A DNA stretch of 64,000 nucleotides from Faeciplasma sp900553675 (GTDB taxonomy: Bacteria; Bacillota; Clostridia; Oscillospirales; Ruminococcaceae). The notes under the pieces were generated by a model. The model had not been told where the DNA came from. It did not search any database and saw only the letters and a program-made list of their open reading frames with translations. The stretch covers positions 124,001 to 188,000 of the forward strand of contig CAUAFG010000002.1 of assembly GCA_958428235.1 (NCBI GenBank). Reading direction: 5' to 3'. Positions 36,367 to 44,432 of the stretch are shown here, one piece after another; the stretch's first letter is position 1; the number at the start of each line of letters is the position of its first letter. Made by a program: the position numbers and the translations under genes.

Positions 36367-37155
36367 TCATTTGTTAAATCCCTGAGCAGCTATAGCAGCG
36401 TAATCAAACGCTTTTTTTACTGCAACTTCCGTCTTTTCAATATATATAAGATACTCAACATTGCCGTCTCCGCCTCGAATCGGCGAATCGGTGAGTCCGA
36501 GTACCGAAAAACCCAGACTGTTTATTTCGTCTGTAATTGTTGACAGAACGCTGATATGCGCCTTGATGTCTTTGACGATACCGCCCTTTGATATAGCGGC
36601 TCTTCCGGCTTCAAACTGCGGCTTTATAAGTATTACCGCCTTTCCGCCGTTCTTCAAAAGCCTGTGAGCGGCTTCGGCGGCGTATTTGCAGGATATAAAC
36701 GAAAGGTCTGCACAGACAAAATCAGGAGCTTCTTCTATGATTTTGTCTGTTAAGGCTTTTACATTTACACCCTCTATATTGACAATCCTAACGTCGCTGG
36801 TAAGTTTTTCGGCAAGCTGACCATGCCCGACATCAACTGCATACACCTTTTTCGCACCGTTTTGCAGCATACAGTCGGTAAATCCGCCGGTTGAGGCCCC
36901 TATATCAACGCAGATACAGTCTGAAAGGTCTATATCAAAGCAGCTTAATGCCTTTTCAAGCTTGAATCCGCCGCGCCCAACGTATTTTTCCTCTTCTCCA
37001 AGATACTCAATAACGTCCGTTTCGCTGACATCTATCGCAGGCTTTGCAGCTGTCTTGCCATTCAGCATTATTTTTCCCGATCTAATATATTCCTTGGCTT
37101 TTTCGCGGCTTTTGGCTATACCTCTGGCGACAAGCAGCGCATCAAGTCTTTGCAT
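36367..37155 (-). CDS. tlyA: TlyA-family rRNA 2'-O-methyltransferase
   Basis: A 262-residue protein with an N-terminal S4 domain (QRLDALLVARG ... SGKIMLNG) and an FtsJ/RrmJ-like SAM methyltransferase domain containing VDIGASTGGFTDC near residue 86. TlyA of mycobacteria methylates 16S C1409 and 23S C1920; clostridial members are assumed to act similarly on rRNA. The chosen ATG overlaps the dxs coding end by 14 bases; two further ATGs lie just upstream. Confidence 0.93.
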   Translation of the reverse strand: MQRLDALLVARGIAKSREKAKEYIRSGKIMLNGKTAAKPAIDVSETDVIEYLGEEEKYVGRGGFKLEKALSCFDIDLSDCICVDIGASTGGFTDCMLQNGAKKVYAVDVGHGQLAEKLTSDVRIVNIEGVNVKALTDKIIEEAPDFVCADLSFISCKYAAEAAHRLLKNGGKAVILIKPQFEAGRAAISKGGIVKDIKAHISVLSTITDEINSLGFSVLGLTDSPIRGGDGNVEYLIYIEKTEVAVKKAFDYAAIAAQGFNK

Positions 37156-38959
37156 AGCCTTCATCACCTATTATTTCGTATATTTTATCTTCGGAAAGTC
37201 CGTAAAGCTCTAAAGCTTCACGGATACTCATATGTTGAACATAGCCGTTAATGCCAAAGGATTCAAGCCGCCTGCATCGTGCAGAAAGCTTTTCTCCCAA
37301 AGAGCCGGAATAGCTTGCTTCTTCAAACATATATGATTTCTTGTAGCTGTTTATCAGCTCGACTATCTCATCGGATATCGGGAAGATTTTCAAAAGCCTC
37401 AGATGATCAGCACCTGCTCTGACTGCCGCTGATTCCGCGTTAAAGGATATCCTGCCATAGGATATAACGAGCTTGTCCGAGCCTCGGCGCAAAAGACGGT
37501 AATCACTGTTAAGAACATCTGCTGAGCTGAGCGCACCTTTTGGAAATCTTACGCAGGCAATTCCGGTATCGTCGAATAAAGCTTTGTCAAGGCAGTATTT
37601 AACCTCTTCCTGACAGGCTGGAGAATATATAGTAACATTCGGAATGGTGGTTAAGAACGGAACATCGAGCAGTCCCTGATGAGTTTCGCCGTCCTCCCCC
37701 ACTATTCCGGCGTTACATATTGCAAGCACCAAATGCATATTTGCGATAGATATATCATGCACAAGCTGGTCGTAACTGCGCTGTAAAAAGGAGGAGTACA
37801 CCGCAAAAACAGGTATCATGCCCATAGCTATCAGTCCGGACGCAAAGCTTACAGCGTGCTCCTCGGCTATTCCAACATCGAAAAATCTTTCGGGATACGC
37901 CTTGCTGAAATAGTTAAGACCTGTGCCATATTTCATGGCAGCTGTTATCGCACATATTTTGTCGTTCTTCTTTGCGGCTTCAACAAGGTCTTTTCCGAAA
38001 ACATCCGAAAAGCCTTCGCACGGAGCGGGCTTTATTCCGCTTTCTATATCAAAGCCGGAAACGCCGTGATATTCTCCGGGATTCTGCTCTGCCAGCTCGT
38101 ATCCTTTTCCTTTTACAGTATTTATCTGAACCAGAACCGGACCTTCCACTGATTTTGCGGAGGTAAGAGCTGTTTCGAGTGCCTTTAAATCGTGTCCGTC
38201 AACGGGACCTATAAATTCAAAGCCAAGGTCTTCAAAAAGAGTGCTGTGGAACATATGACCCTTAACTATGTCCATAGTAAGGCTTATCGATTTTTTCAGC
38301 GGCTTTCCTATAAACGGTATCGCTTCTAAAAAGCTTTTTGCACGGCTTTTGACCTGCTTATAAGACTGCGTTGTGCGAAGCCTTGAAAGATATTCCGCCA
38401 TTCCGCCGATGTTTTTTGATATCGACATTTCGTTGTAATTGACTATTACTATTATGTTGGTTCCGCTTTTTCCGGCGTTGTTAAGTCCTTCGTAGGAAAG
38501 ACCGCCGGTCAGCGCGCCGTCTCCGATAACGGCTATTGCATGATGCTTATCTCCACTAAGCTTCATTGCCTGCGCAATGCCCAGTGCGGCGGAAATAGAG
38601 GTCGAGCTGTGTCCACTTACAACAGGGTCGTGAATCGACTCCTTGGGCTTTAAAAAGCCGCTGATACCGTCTTTTTGCCTAAGACTGTCAAAATCTGCAA
38701 GCCTACCGGTTGAAAGCTTGTGAGCGTAGCTCTGATGTCCGACGTCGAAGACGATTTTGTCATAAGGCGAATCAAAAACCTTATGCAGAGCTACAGTAAG
38801 CTCGACTACGCCAAGATTTGACGAAAGATGGCCGCCGTTTTTTGAAACGGTTGCGATTATCTTCTGCCTTATTTCATCACAAAGCTCGGTTTCTTCATCT
38901 ATATTAAGTTTTTTTATGTCTTCAGGCAAGCAAAGGGTATCCAAAAGGTCATTTTTCAA
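37142..38959 (-). CDS. dxs: 1-deoxy-D-xylulose-5-phosphate synthase
   Basis: The first enzyme of the MEP isoprenoid pathway, joining pyruvate and glyceraldehyde 3-phosphate with thiamine diphosphate. At 605 residues it has the SNLGVVELTVALH region, GHSSTSISAALG, the TPP motif GDGALTGG ... NN near residue 145-175, and the catalytic-glutamate segment VGIAEEHAVSFA near residue 360. The C-terminal transketolase domain is complete. It directly follows the prenyl transferase gene, so precursor supply and chain elongation are co-encoded. Confidence 0.97.
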   Translation of the reverse strand: MKNDLLDTLCLPEDIKKLNIDEETELCDEIRQKIIATVSKNGGHLSSNLGVVELTVALHKVFDSPYDKIVFDVGHQSYAHKLSTGRLADFDSLRQKDGISGFLKPKESIHDPVVSGHSSTSISAALGIAQAMKLSGDKHHAIAVIGDGALTGGLSYEGLNNAGKSGTNIIVIVNYNEMSISKNIGGMAEYLSRLRTTQSYKQVKSRAKSFLEAIPFIGKPLKKSISLTMDIVKGHMFHSTLFEDLGFEFIGPVDGHDLKALETALTSAKSVEGPVLVQINTVKGKGYELAEQNPGEYHGVSGFDIESGIKPAPCEGFSDVFGKDLVEAAKKNDKICAITAAMKYGTGLNYFSKAYPERFFDVGIAEEHAVSFASGLIAMGMIPVFAVYSSFLQRSYDQLVHDISIANMHLVLAICNAGIVGEDGETHQGLLDVPFLTTIPNVTIYSPACQEEVKYCLDKALFDDTGIACVRFPKGALSSADVLNSDYRLLRRGSDKLVISYGRISFNAESAAVRAGADHLRLLKIFPISDEIVELINSYKKSYMFEEASYSGSLGEKLSARCRRLESFGINGYVQHMSIREALELYGLSEDKIYEIIGDEGYAKT

Positions 38960-38980
38960 GTAAATTACGTCCTTTAACTG

Positions 38981-39868
38981 CTATTTTTTTCTTGTGAGCA
39001 GACTTTCCGCAAGCTCACACAAAAACTGTGAGCCTTCATAGTCCTTTATTGCATTGACAGCTGCGGCAGTATATTCAGCCGCGAGCTTTTCGGCATTTTC
39101 TATGCCCATAACATCTGCAAAGGTGTTTTTACTTCTTTCCTTATCGCTTCCTATCGGCTTGCCTAAAAGCTTTTCATCTCCTATTACGTCAAGGATATCG
39201 TCTACAATCTGGAATGCAAGACCGATGTTTTCGGCGTATGTCTCAGCGGCACTGATCTCTTTATCTTTGCATCCGGCAAGAATAGCTCCGAATTTGCAGG
39301 AAGCCTTTAAGAGACGTCCTGTTTTGAGTGATGACATTTTTATAAGAAAGTCTTTGTTCGCGCTGATGCCTTCGGAATACAAATCAAGCTCCTGCCCCAT
39401 TATCATTCCGCGATGTCCCGCCGCGCTTGAAAGCTCACCCATCAGTTTAATGGCTGTTTCAAAGCTGATTTTGCCCGACTTTGCCTTATCACTGATAATC
39501 TCAAATGGCAGAAGGCTTAAGCCGTCACCCGCAAGCAGAGCAATATCGGTGCCGTAAGCTACATGGCAGGACGGCTTTCCACGGCGAAGATCGTCGTTAT
39601 CCATTTCGGGCATATCATCGTGGATGAGCGAGAAAGTGTGTATCATTTCAAGGCAAACAGCTATATCCGAGATATCCTGAGTGCCGCCGAACAAGCGGTA
39701 AAACTCCATGCACAGAACAGGTCTGATTCGCTTTCCGCCGGCAGACAAAGCATAATTTTCAGCCTGAATTACTTTTTCCTGCTCGCAGCTTAGATACGGA
39801 CAGTTTTTAATGGCTAAATTTACAACTTCAATGTCCGCATTCAAGCGTTCTTTAAATGCCTCACTCAT
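38981..39868 (-). CDS. ispA: Polyprenyl synthetase (farnesyl/geranyl diphosphate synthase type)
   Basis: A 295-residue short-chain trans-prenyltransferase. Both aspartate-rich motifs are intact: DDMPEMDNDD near residue 80 and DDILDVIGDEK near residue 220. Residues before the first motif (TFSLIHDDM) suit a farnesyl diphosphate-sized product, but this cannot be certain from sequence. Position after xseB and before dxs is the classical Firmicutes order. Its start overlaps the xseB stop (ATGA). Confidence 0.93.
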   Translation of the reverse strand: MSEAFKERLNADIEVVNLAIKNCPYLSCEQEKVIQAENYALSAGGKRIRPVLCMEFYRLFGGTQDISDIAVCLEMIHTFSLIHDDMPEMDNDDLRRGKPSCHVAYGTDIALLAGDGLSLLPFEIISDKAKSGKISFETAIKLMGELSSAAGHRGMIMGQELDLYSEGISANKDFLIKMSSLKTGRLLKASCKFGAILAGCKDKEISAAETYAENIGLAFQIVDDILDVIGDEKLLGKPIGSDKERSKNTFADVMGIENAEKLAAEYTAAAVNAIKDYEGSQFLCELAESLLTRKK

Positions 39869-40044
39869 TGAGCTTCACCATCCTTGAACAGCTCCGCTCG
39901 CATATCATTTATCGCTGCAAGGCAGTCGTCGGAAATTGTCATGCCTTCTTTGTAGAGCTTTGCTGTATCTTCAAGAGAAAGGCTGTCCCCGGAAAGAAGT
40001 CTGCATATTTCCTTCAGCCTTTGTATTTTTTCATCAAAATTCAT
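39865..40044 (-). CDS. xseB: Exodeoxyribonuclease VII small subunit
   Basis: A 59-residue XseB, which together with XseA forms exonuclease VII. The family pattern FDEKIQRLKEI ... LSLEDTAKLYKEGM is complete. I use the ATG with AAAGGAAAATTGAT in front; a TTG six codons upstream would extend into xseA. It lies one base after xseA. Confidence 0.94.
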   Translation of the reverse strand: MNFDEKIQRLKEICRLLSGDSLSLEDTAKLYKEGMTISDDCLAAINDMRAELFKDGEAQ

Positions 40045-40045
40045 A

Positions 40046-41245
40046 TCAATTTTCCTTTTCAACGTCGCTTATGACGCTTTTAGCTCTGCCGTCGCGCAGG
40101 ATTATATCAACATTATCTCCCTTGGCAAGAGCCTTCGCGCTTGTTATAAGCTCACCATTTTTGTATATCAGGGCATATCCACGTGAAATGACCTTCATGG
40201 GGTCGAATCCGGCGAGTATGTGTCTATAGCTTTCTATATCCCTTTGACTCCGCGCAAGCTTGGTGTTGACAAGCTCTGAAAGCAGACTCCGACGCGAGAT
40301 TATCTCCGTCTCAACGCTTTTTAGTCTGTTTAACGGCGAATACGCCGCAATGAGCTGTTTAAAGCCGTTAATCCTGCCTTCGTCCGCCGAAAGCTTAGCT
40401 TGCATACTCTTTTTTATTGCTGATTGAAAATACTTTATTTCATCCGCGATTACAGCAATATCGGGCGTTGCAAGCTCTGCCGCTCCGGAAGGAGTGGGAG
40501 CTCTTAAATCTGCGGCGAGATCGCAAAGGGTTGTGTCTATCTCATGACCTACTGCGGATATTACCGGAGTTTTGCAGCTATAAACTGCCAGCACGGCTTC
40601 TTTTGTGTTGAAGCAGGACAAATCTTCGCCCGAACCGCCGCCGCGTGTAAGAATTATGGTATCGGCACCGCTCGCATCTGCCAAAGAAAGTGCCTGAGCT
40701 ATGCTTTTAGGAGCGGTAAGACCCTGAACGGTTGCGCCGAAAAGCAGTATTTTTGCAACGGGATACCTTCGTCCCGCAACGCTTCGTATATCCTCTATCG
40801 CCGCTCCCGACGGAGAGGTTACTACAGCAATGGTTTTGGGATATTTGGGTATCGGCTTTTTTGGCTTTGAAAATACGCCGAGCTTGTCAAGCTCATCCTT
40901 CAGCTGAGCAAGTCTTAATGTATCCGCGCCCACACCGTCGGGTACAAGCTGCGTGCAGTTAAGCTGGTATATCCCTCCGCGCTCGTAAACGTCAATCCCG
41001 CCGAAAGCTATAACGCTCATTCCAGATTCGGGATAGAATTTCAACCTTGAAGCGTTCTGAGCAAACATCACCGCTTTAAGCGAGCTTTTGCCGTCGGTCA
41101 GCGTGAAATATATATGACCCGAGCTGTAGTTTGCCGAAATATCGGATATCTCCCCTTTTACGGCTACTCCTTTAAGCTTGGGGTCGTTTTTAAGCTTGAA
41201 GGCAACGTATGTGTTTACCGACGATACCGTTAAAATTGTACTCAC
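40046..41245 (-). CDS. xseA: Exodeoxyribonuclease VII large subunit
   Basis: The catalytic subunit of ExoVII, which degrades single-stranded DNA. The 399 residues have an N-terminal OB fold (VSSVNTYVAFKLKND, GEISDISANYSSGHIYFTLTD-type strands) and the catalytic domain with GAAIEDI, LTRGGGSGEDL and HEIDTTLCD. The start is a GTG overlapping the TGA of the upstream gene, with AAAGGATGG in front; the open frame before it is not conserved. Confidence 0.96.
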   Translation of the reverse strand: MSTILTVSSVNTYVAFKLKNDPKLKGVAVKGEISDISANYSSGHIYFTLTDGKSSLKAVMFAQNASRLKFYPESGMSVIAFGGIDVYERGGIYQLNCTQLVPDGVGADTLRLAQLKDELDKLGVFSKPKKPIPKYPKTIAVVTSPSGAAIEDIRSVAGRRYPVAKILLFGATVQGLTAPKSIAQALSLADASGADTIILTRGGGSGEDLSCFNTKEAVLAVYSCKTPVISAVGHEIDTTLCDLAADLRAPTPSGAAELATPDIAVIADEIKYFQSAIKKSMQAKLSADEGRINGFKQLIAAYSPLNRLKSVETEIISRRSLLSELVNTKLARSQRDIESYRHILAGFDPMKVISRGYALIYKNGELITSAKALAKGDNVDIILRDGRAKSVISDVEKEN

Positions 41246-42192
41246 GGTGTAAAACCATCCTTTATAGCGGCATAAATTGCTGTTCCAGCTGCATTGTCGC
41301 AGGAGAAGCACGGCTCAGAAAAATAAGCGTCAAAATCACGCGCAAGTGATGCTCTTATAAGCATATCTGACATAACGCCGCCTGCATACACAACCGGCAT
41401 ATCGCCGTATTTTTCAAGTGCGTATTCCGTCATTTTATGTATGACTGCTTCGATATGCTTAAGCACATAAAGCGCGATATCACAGGGCTTTTCGCCTGCC
41501 GCAAGCATATCTCGGCACTTGTTTTCTATTCCGGAAAGACAGCAGCAGCCATCTTTCAGCTTGATATTGAATTTATATTTTCGGTCGGACTTCATAGCGA
41601 GCTTTTCAAGCTCAGCCCCGCATGGAAATTTCAAGCCGAGCATAAGCCCTGCCCTGTCAATAAGCTGACCTGCTTTTATATCCAGCGATGTCGCGGCTTC
41701 GTTAACTTTTATAACTTCTTCCTTGTCAGAAACTATCAGCAGGCAATCTGTAGTTCCGCCGCTGACATGAAACGCCAGAAACGGCTTGTCCCCGAATACA
41801 AGATCAAGTCTGCGGCAGGAGAAAAGCGCGGCAAGGATATGTCCCACCTGATGGGAGGTTCTGTAAAGCGGTATGCCGTTCAGCGCGGATACAGTCTTTG
41901 CGACTGTTTCCCCAACAAGAAAACATGGCATATACGAGCCATCAACATTTCTCGGACAGCTGGAAACGCCTACGCCCGAAAGCTCTATTCCTGATTTGGC
42001 TATGTTAAGCCCATCAATTATCTGCGGAAGCTGCTTAACATGATGGAAAACAGCGTCCGACTGCCTAAGCCCAAGCTCCCCTTGTTTCACCGGAAGCAGA
42101 TGCTTTGACTGCGTAACGGATGCGCTATTCGTATCAAATAAAGCCGTCGAGGTGGTGTAATTGCTTGTATCAAGCCCTAAATAAACAGCCAT
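41242..42192 (-). CDS. TsaD/Kae1-like peptidase M22 family protein
   Basis: A 316-residue ASKHA-fold protein related to TsaD/Kae1 but distinct from it. It has the N-terminal LGLDTSNYTTS phosphate-binding strand, a SHQVGHILAA motif with two histidines (the TsaD metal ligand pair is HxEGH), VSGGTTDCLLI and a late YAGGVMSD motif. It occurs in many Clostridia inside the nusB-xseA operon; here it sits where folD lies in Bacillus. The function is unknown. The genuine TsaD for t6A synthesis is expected elsewhere. Its stop overlaps the xseA start as GTGA. Confidence 0.8.
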   Translation of the reverse strand: MAVYLGLDTSNYTTSTALFDTNSASVTQSKHLLPVKQGELGLRQSDAVFHHVKQLPQIIDGLNIAKSGIELSGVGVSSCPRNVDGSYMPCFLVGETVAKTVSALNGIPLYRTSHQVGHILAALFSCRRLDLVFGDKPFLAFHVSGGTTDCLLIVSDKEEVIKVNEAATSLDIKAGQLIDRAGLMLGLKFPCGAELEKLAMKSDRKYKFNIKLKDGCCCLSGIENKCRDMLAAGEKPCDIALYVLKHIEAVIHKMTEYALEKYGDMPVVYAGGVMSDMLIRASLARDFDAYFSEPCFSCDNAAGTAIYAAIKDGFTP

Positions 42193-42194
42193 TG

Positions 42195-42620
42195 CTAATT
42201 GTCGCTCTTTTTGTCGGCTTCAAGGCTTCTTGAATAGGAGCCGAGAACGCCGTTGACAAACGAAACGTCCTGCTCTTGTGCGTATTTCTTTACAAGTCCT
42301 ACAGCTTCGTTTATAACCGCTCTGATGGGAGCTTTGTCCGACTTGTAGTTTATTTCGTAAACCGCAAGCCTGAGTGCGGAAAGATTTATCTTGGGTATTC
42401 TTTCAATGCTTCGCTTGGTGCTGTATTTTGAAATGACTGCGTCTATTTCTTCAAGATGGTTGTATACGCCTTCAACGGTTTCCTTTACTTCATCGTTTAT
42501 GGTTATAGCTTCGTTATCCCACGAAAGGTCTATAAGCTCGGAAATCGATTCGTCGCGGAAGGTTTTTTCAAAGATGAAGATAAACTCAGACTCTCTGATA
42601 TCGTGTCTTGTAACTGACAT
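42195..42620 (-). CDS. nusB: Transcription antitermination factor NusB
   Basis: NusB binds boxA RNA with S10 and supports antitermination of rRNA operons. The 141-residue all-helical protein has SEFIFIFEKTF near the start, the mid-region STKRSIERIPKINLSALRLAVYEI and the C-terminal INEAVGLVKKYAQ ... FVNGVLG motif, all conserved. The start is placed at the second of two close ATGs because GAAAGG is better spaced; the frame is open far upstream. It is separated from asp23 by a 130-base leader with a hairpin. Confidence 0.95.
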   Translation of the reverse strand: MSVTRHDIRESEFIFIFEKTFRDESISELIDLSWDNEAITINDEVKETVEGVYNHLEEIDAVISKYSTKRSIERIPKINLSALRLAVYEINYKSDKAPIRAVINEAVGLVKKYAQEQDVSFVNGVLGSYSRSLEADKKSDN

Positions 42621-42708
42621 TTTTGTAACCATGCCTTTCATGCATTTTCGGATTAGTGATAATCTCACATAAAATCCGCTCTTAGCAAACATCTTTTTAA
42701 AGCACAGT

Positions 42709-42743
42709 ATGCCAAGCCTGAAATATACTTTCAGACTCGGCAT
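42709..42743 (-). other. Hairpin between asp23 and nusB
   Basis: Fifteen-base arms (42709-42723 and 42729-42743) pair with two mismatches around a five-base loop, directly after the asp23 stop on the minus strand. No T-run follows on that strand. It may be an mRNA 3'-end or processing element that sets the ratio of Asp23-like protein to NusB. Confidence 0.6.
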
Positions 42744-42749
42744 TTTGCT

Positions 42750-43112
42750 TTATTCGCTTTGACCGTCGGAAAAATCGACGTCGGCAACCGAAACGTTTAC
42801 CTTTGACACAGTAACGCCGGTCATTGACTGAACCGCAGCTTTAACCCTTTCCTGAATCTGCTCGCAGACGGAAACTATATTGTAGCCGCTTTTTACAACG
42901 ATAGACATTGCTATTTTTGCAACACCGTCCATCATGGTAACGCTTATTTCGCTGTTGTCAATTTTGCTTGAAAACATTTTCATCAGATCGAAATGCTTTA
43001 CAGCAATTCCCTGAACTCCGCTGACCTCCATTGCGGCGTTTTTTGTGATTGAAATAATAACGTTTTCGGAAACCTTTAAGGTTCCCTTCTTTGCCTTCTC
43101 AGAAATCTCCAT
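42750..43112 (-). CDS. Asp23/Gls24-family envelope stress protein
   Basis: A 120-residue protein of the Asp23 (DUF322) family, at the YqhY position before nusB. The family patterns VSENVIISITKNAA near residue 12 and VKSGYNIVSVCEQIQERVKAAV near residue 75 are present, ending in VNVSVADVDF. In Bacillus, YqhY is linked to control of acetyl-CoA carboxylase, and accBC lies just upstream there; accBC is missing here. AGGAGG precedes the ATG. It is the first gene of the operon read from a sigma-A promoter at the end of spoIIIAH. Confidence 0.93.
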   Translation of the reverse strand: MEISEKAKKGTLKVSENVIISITKNAAMEVSGVQGIAVKHFDLMKMFSSKIDNSEISVTMMDGVAKIAMSIVVKSGYNIVSVCEQIQERVKAAVQSMTGVTVSKVNVSVADVDFSDGQSE

Positions 43113-43160
43113 AAGGCGATATCCTCCTTTTATACATCTTTTACAGAAGTGACTTACTTA

Positions 43161-43262
43161 TACTTATTTCCGTTTCAAAAACGTTCCAAAAATCTAGTGC
43201 AAAATCCATCCGTTAGCGATTTTGTGCTCGATTTTTGGTATCGTTTTAGACGGAAATTAGTA
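43161..43262. repeat. 102-base imperfect palindrome (long hairpin) upstream of asp23
   Basis: Arms of about 45 bases (43161-43205 and 43219-43262) are inverted repeats with a few mismatches and one-base gaps; the ends read TACTTATTTCCGT and ACGGAAATTAGTA. The loop is about 12 bases. It lies between the likely transcription start and the start codon of asp23, so it would form a long rod in the leader. It could be a miniature inverted-repeat element or a regulatory RNA structure. The rest of the 223-base gap holds the asp23 promoter and ribosome binding site. Confidence 0.85.
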
Positions 43263-43306
43263 TTATATATGCCTGCAAATCTGATTGCATTATTATGCAT
43301 ATATAC

Positions 43307-43335
43307 AGTATAGCACAAATCTTTCCGAGAGACAA
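43307..43335 (-). promoter_or_regulatory. Sigma-A-type promoter for asp23-nusB-xse-dxs operon
   Basis: On the minus strand TTGTCT (43335-43330) and TATACT (43312-43307) are 17 bases apart. It begins at the base after the spoIIIAH stop. The predicted leader to asp23 is about 190 bases and contains the long palindrome. Confidence 0.72.
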
Positions 43336-43905
43336 CTACTTTACCTCAAAAATTCTGATATTTTCATTAAGAATATCAACTTCTGAGAGCAAAATCTCCT
43401 TAATCTGGGCTGCCTGAGCAGGTGTCAAGCCGTCTGACTTTACAACTATGCTTGCATTTTCGCCGTCGAGATACACAACGCAGTCCTCAAAGCCGGAAGC
43501 TTTTACAAGGTCTTCTATAACTGTCTCACTCTCAATAAGCGATGAAAGCGCAACTGCATCCTCTGTATACGCCGCTATTTCCTCACCGGTGATGTCTCCT
43601 CCGCCCAGAACCATCTTAAGCGTTTCAACAGCTTCATCCCTTGAAGTCAGCTTGTTGAGTCTTGCCTGAGCAAAATAATCGTCGGATGAAAGGTCGGTAA
43701 GACCTGTTCCGTTTACGTATTGAAGCTCGCCGTAGGCAGAACTCATATCTATTCCGTCCACTATGTCGGTAGGCTTGATTTCGGTTTTTGAAAGCTCATA
43801 GTTTGCATAAACGGCGATTCCCAAAAGAAGCGTTAAGCAAGCTAAAATGATGTGCTTTTTTCCGAGTCTGAAGTTGAGTTTGAATTTTCTGTTTGTTTTT
43901 GTCAT
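43336..43905 (-). CDS. spoIIIAH: Stage III sporulation protein AH
   Basis: The mother-cell membrane protein whose extracellular domain meets SpoIIQ of the forespore to form the feeding-tube channel. The 189 residues have a basic N-terminus, one membrane segment (IILACLTLLLGIAVYANY, about 18-35), a spacer and a C-terminal ring-building (YscJ/PilM-like) domain of about 90 residues ending in an IRIFEVK strand. It is the last gene of the spoIIIA operon, three bases after spoIIIAG. Confidence 0.92.
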   Translation of the reverse strand: MTKTNRKFKLNFRLGKKHIILACLTLLLGIAVYANYELSKTEIKPTDIVDGIDMSSAYGELQYVNGTGLTDLSSDDYFAQARLNKLTSRDEAVETLKMVLGGGDITGEEIAAYTEDAVALSSLIESETVIEDLVKASGFEDCVVYLDGENASIVVKSDGLTPAQAAQIKEILLSEVDILNENIRIFEVK

Positions 43906-43907
43906 GA

Positions 43908-44432
43908 TTACCTCTCCTTAATTCTGTTTGTAACGTATACCCTGCCGGATGATATATTTAAAACGGTTGATACCGCATTAATAACCTTTTCCTTTACCTT
44001 TAGGCTGTCACCTCCTTCGCAAACAACAAGTACTCCTGCTACCCTGGGATTTTCAATGCTCTTTATCAGCGCCTCCTTGTTTCCTATTATTACGGTCTTT
44101 TGTGTTTCGTCCGTTTCCGATTTATCGATATCTGTCTGATACTCGTTTGAGGCTGTGCCCTCAAAGGTTATCATTATGCTGACCTTGCCAACTCCTTCAA
44201 TCTGCGATATAACGTTTTCAAGCTGTTCGCAAAGAGCCTTTTCGTAATCGAGACTGACTGATTCCGGCTCTGTCCGCTCGGTGTTTACCACCCCGCTGTC
44301 CTTATCCTCCAATGAATTTAAAGCGATTAAAAGCGCGGTTGCGCAGAGAACTATTATTATATATGTCAACGCTTTTGAGGATAATCCTGTTTTGTCCGTT
44401 ATTTTTTCTTTCAGCGATTTAAGGTCCATCAC
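43908..44432 (-). CDS. spoIIIAG: Stage III sporulation protein AG
   Basis: A 174-residue ring-forming component of the sporulation channel. It has one membrane segment at about 23-40 (LTYIIIVLCATALLIALN) and an extracellular ring-building domain beginning KALCEQLENVISQIEGVGKVSIMI. The strand GVLVVCEGGD near residue 135 is the family's most conserved part. It overlaps spoIIIAF by 14 bases. Confidence 0.92.
   Translation of the reverse strand: MMDLKSLKEKITDKTGLSSKALTYIIIVLCATALLIALNSLEDKDSGVVNTERTEPESVSLDYEKALCEQLENVISQIEGVGKVSIMITFEGTASNEYQTDIDKSETDETQKTVIIGNKEALIKSIENPRVAGVLVVCEGGDSLKVKEKVINAVSTVLNISSGRVYVTNRIKER

Noticed and set aside
43161..43262. rho-independent terminator for spoIIIAH or asp23
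   Set aside because: The stem is far longer than a terminator, has mismatches throughout, and is not followed by a T-run on either strand.
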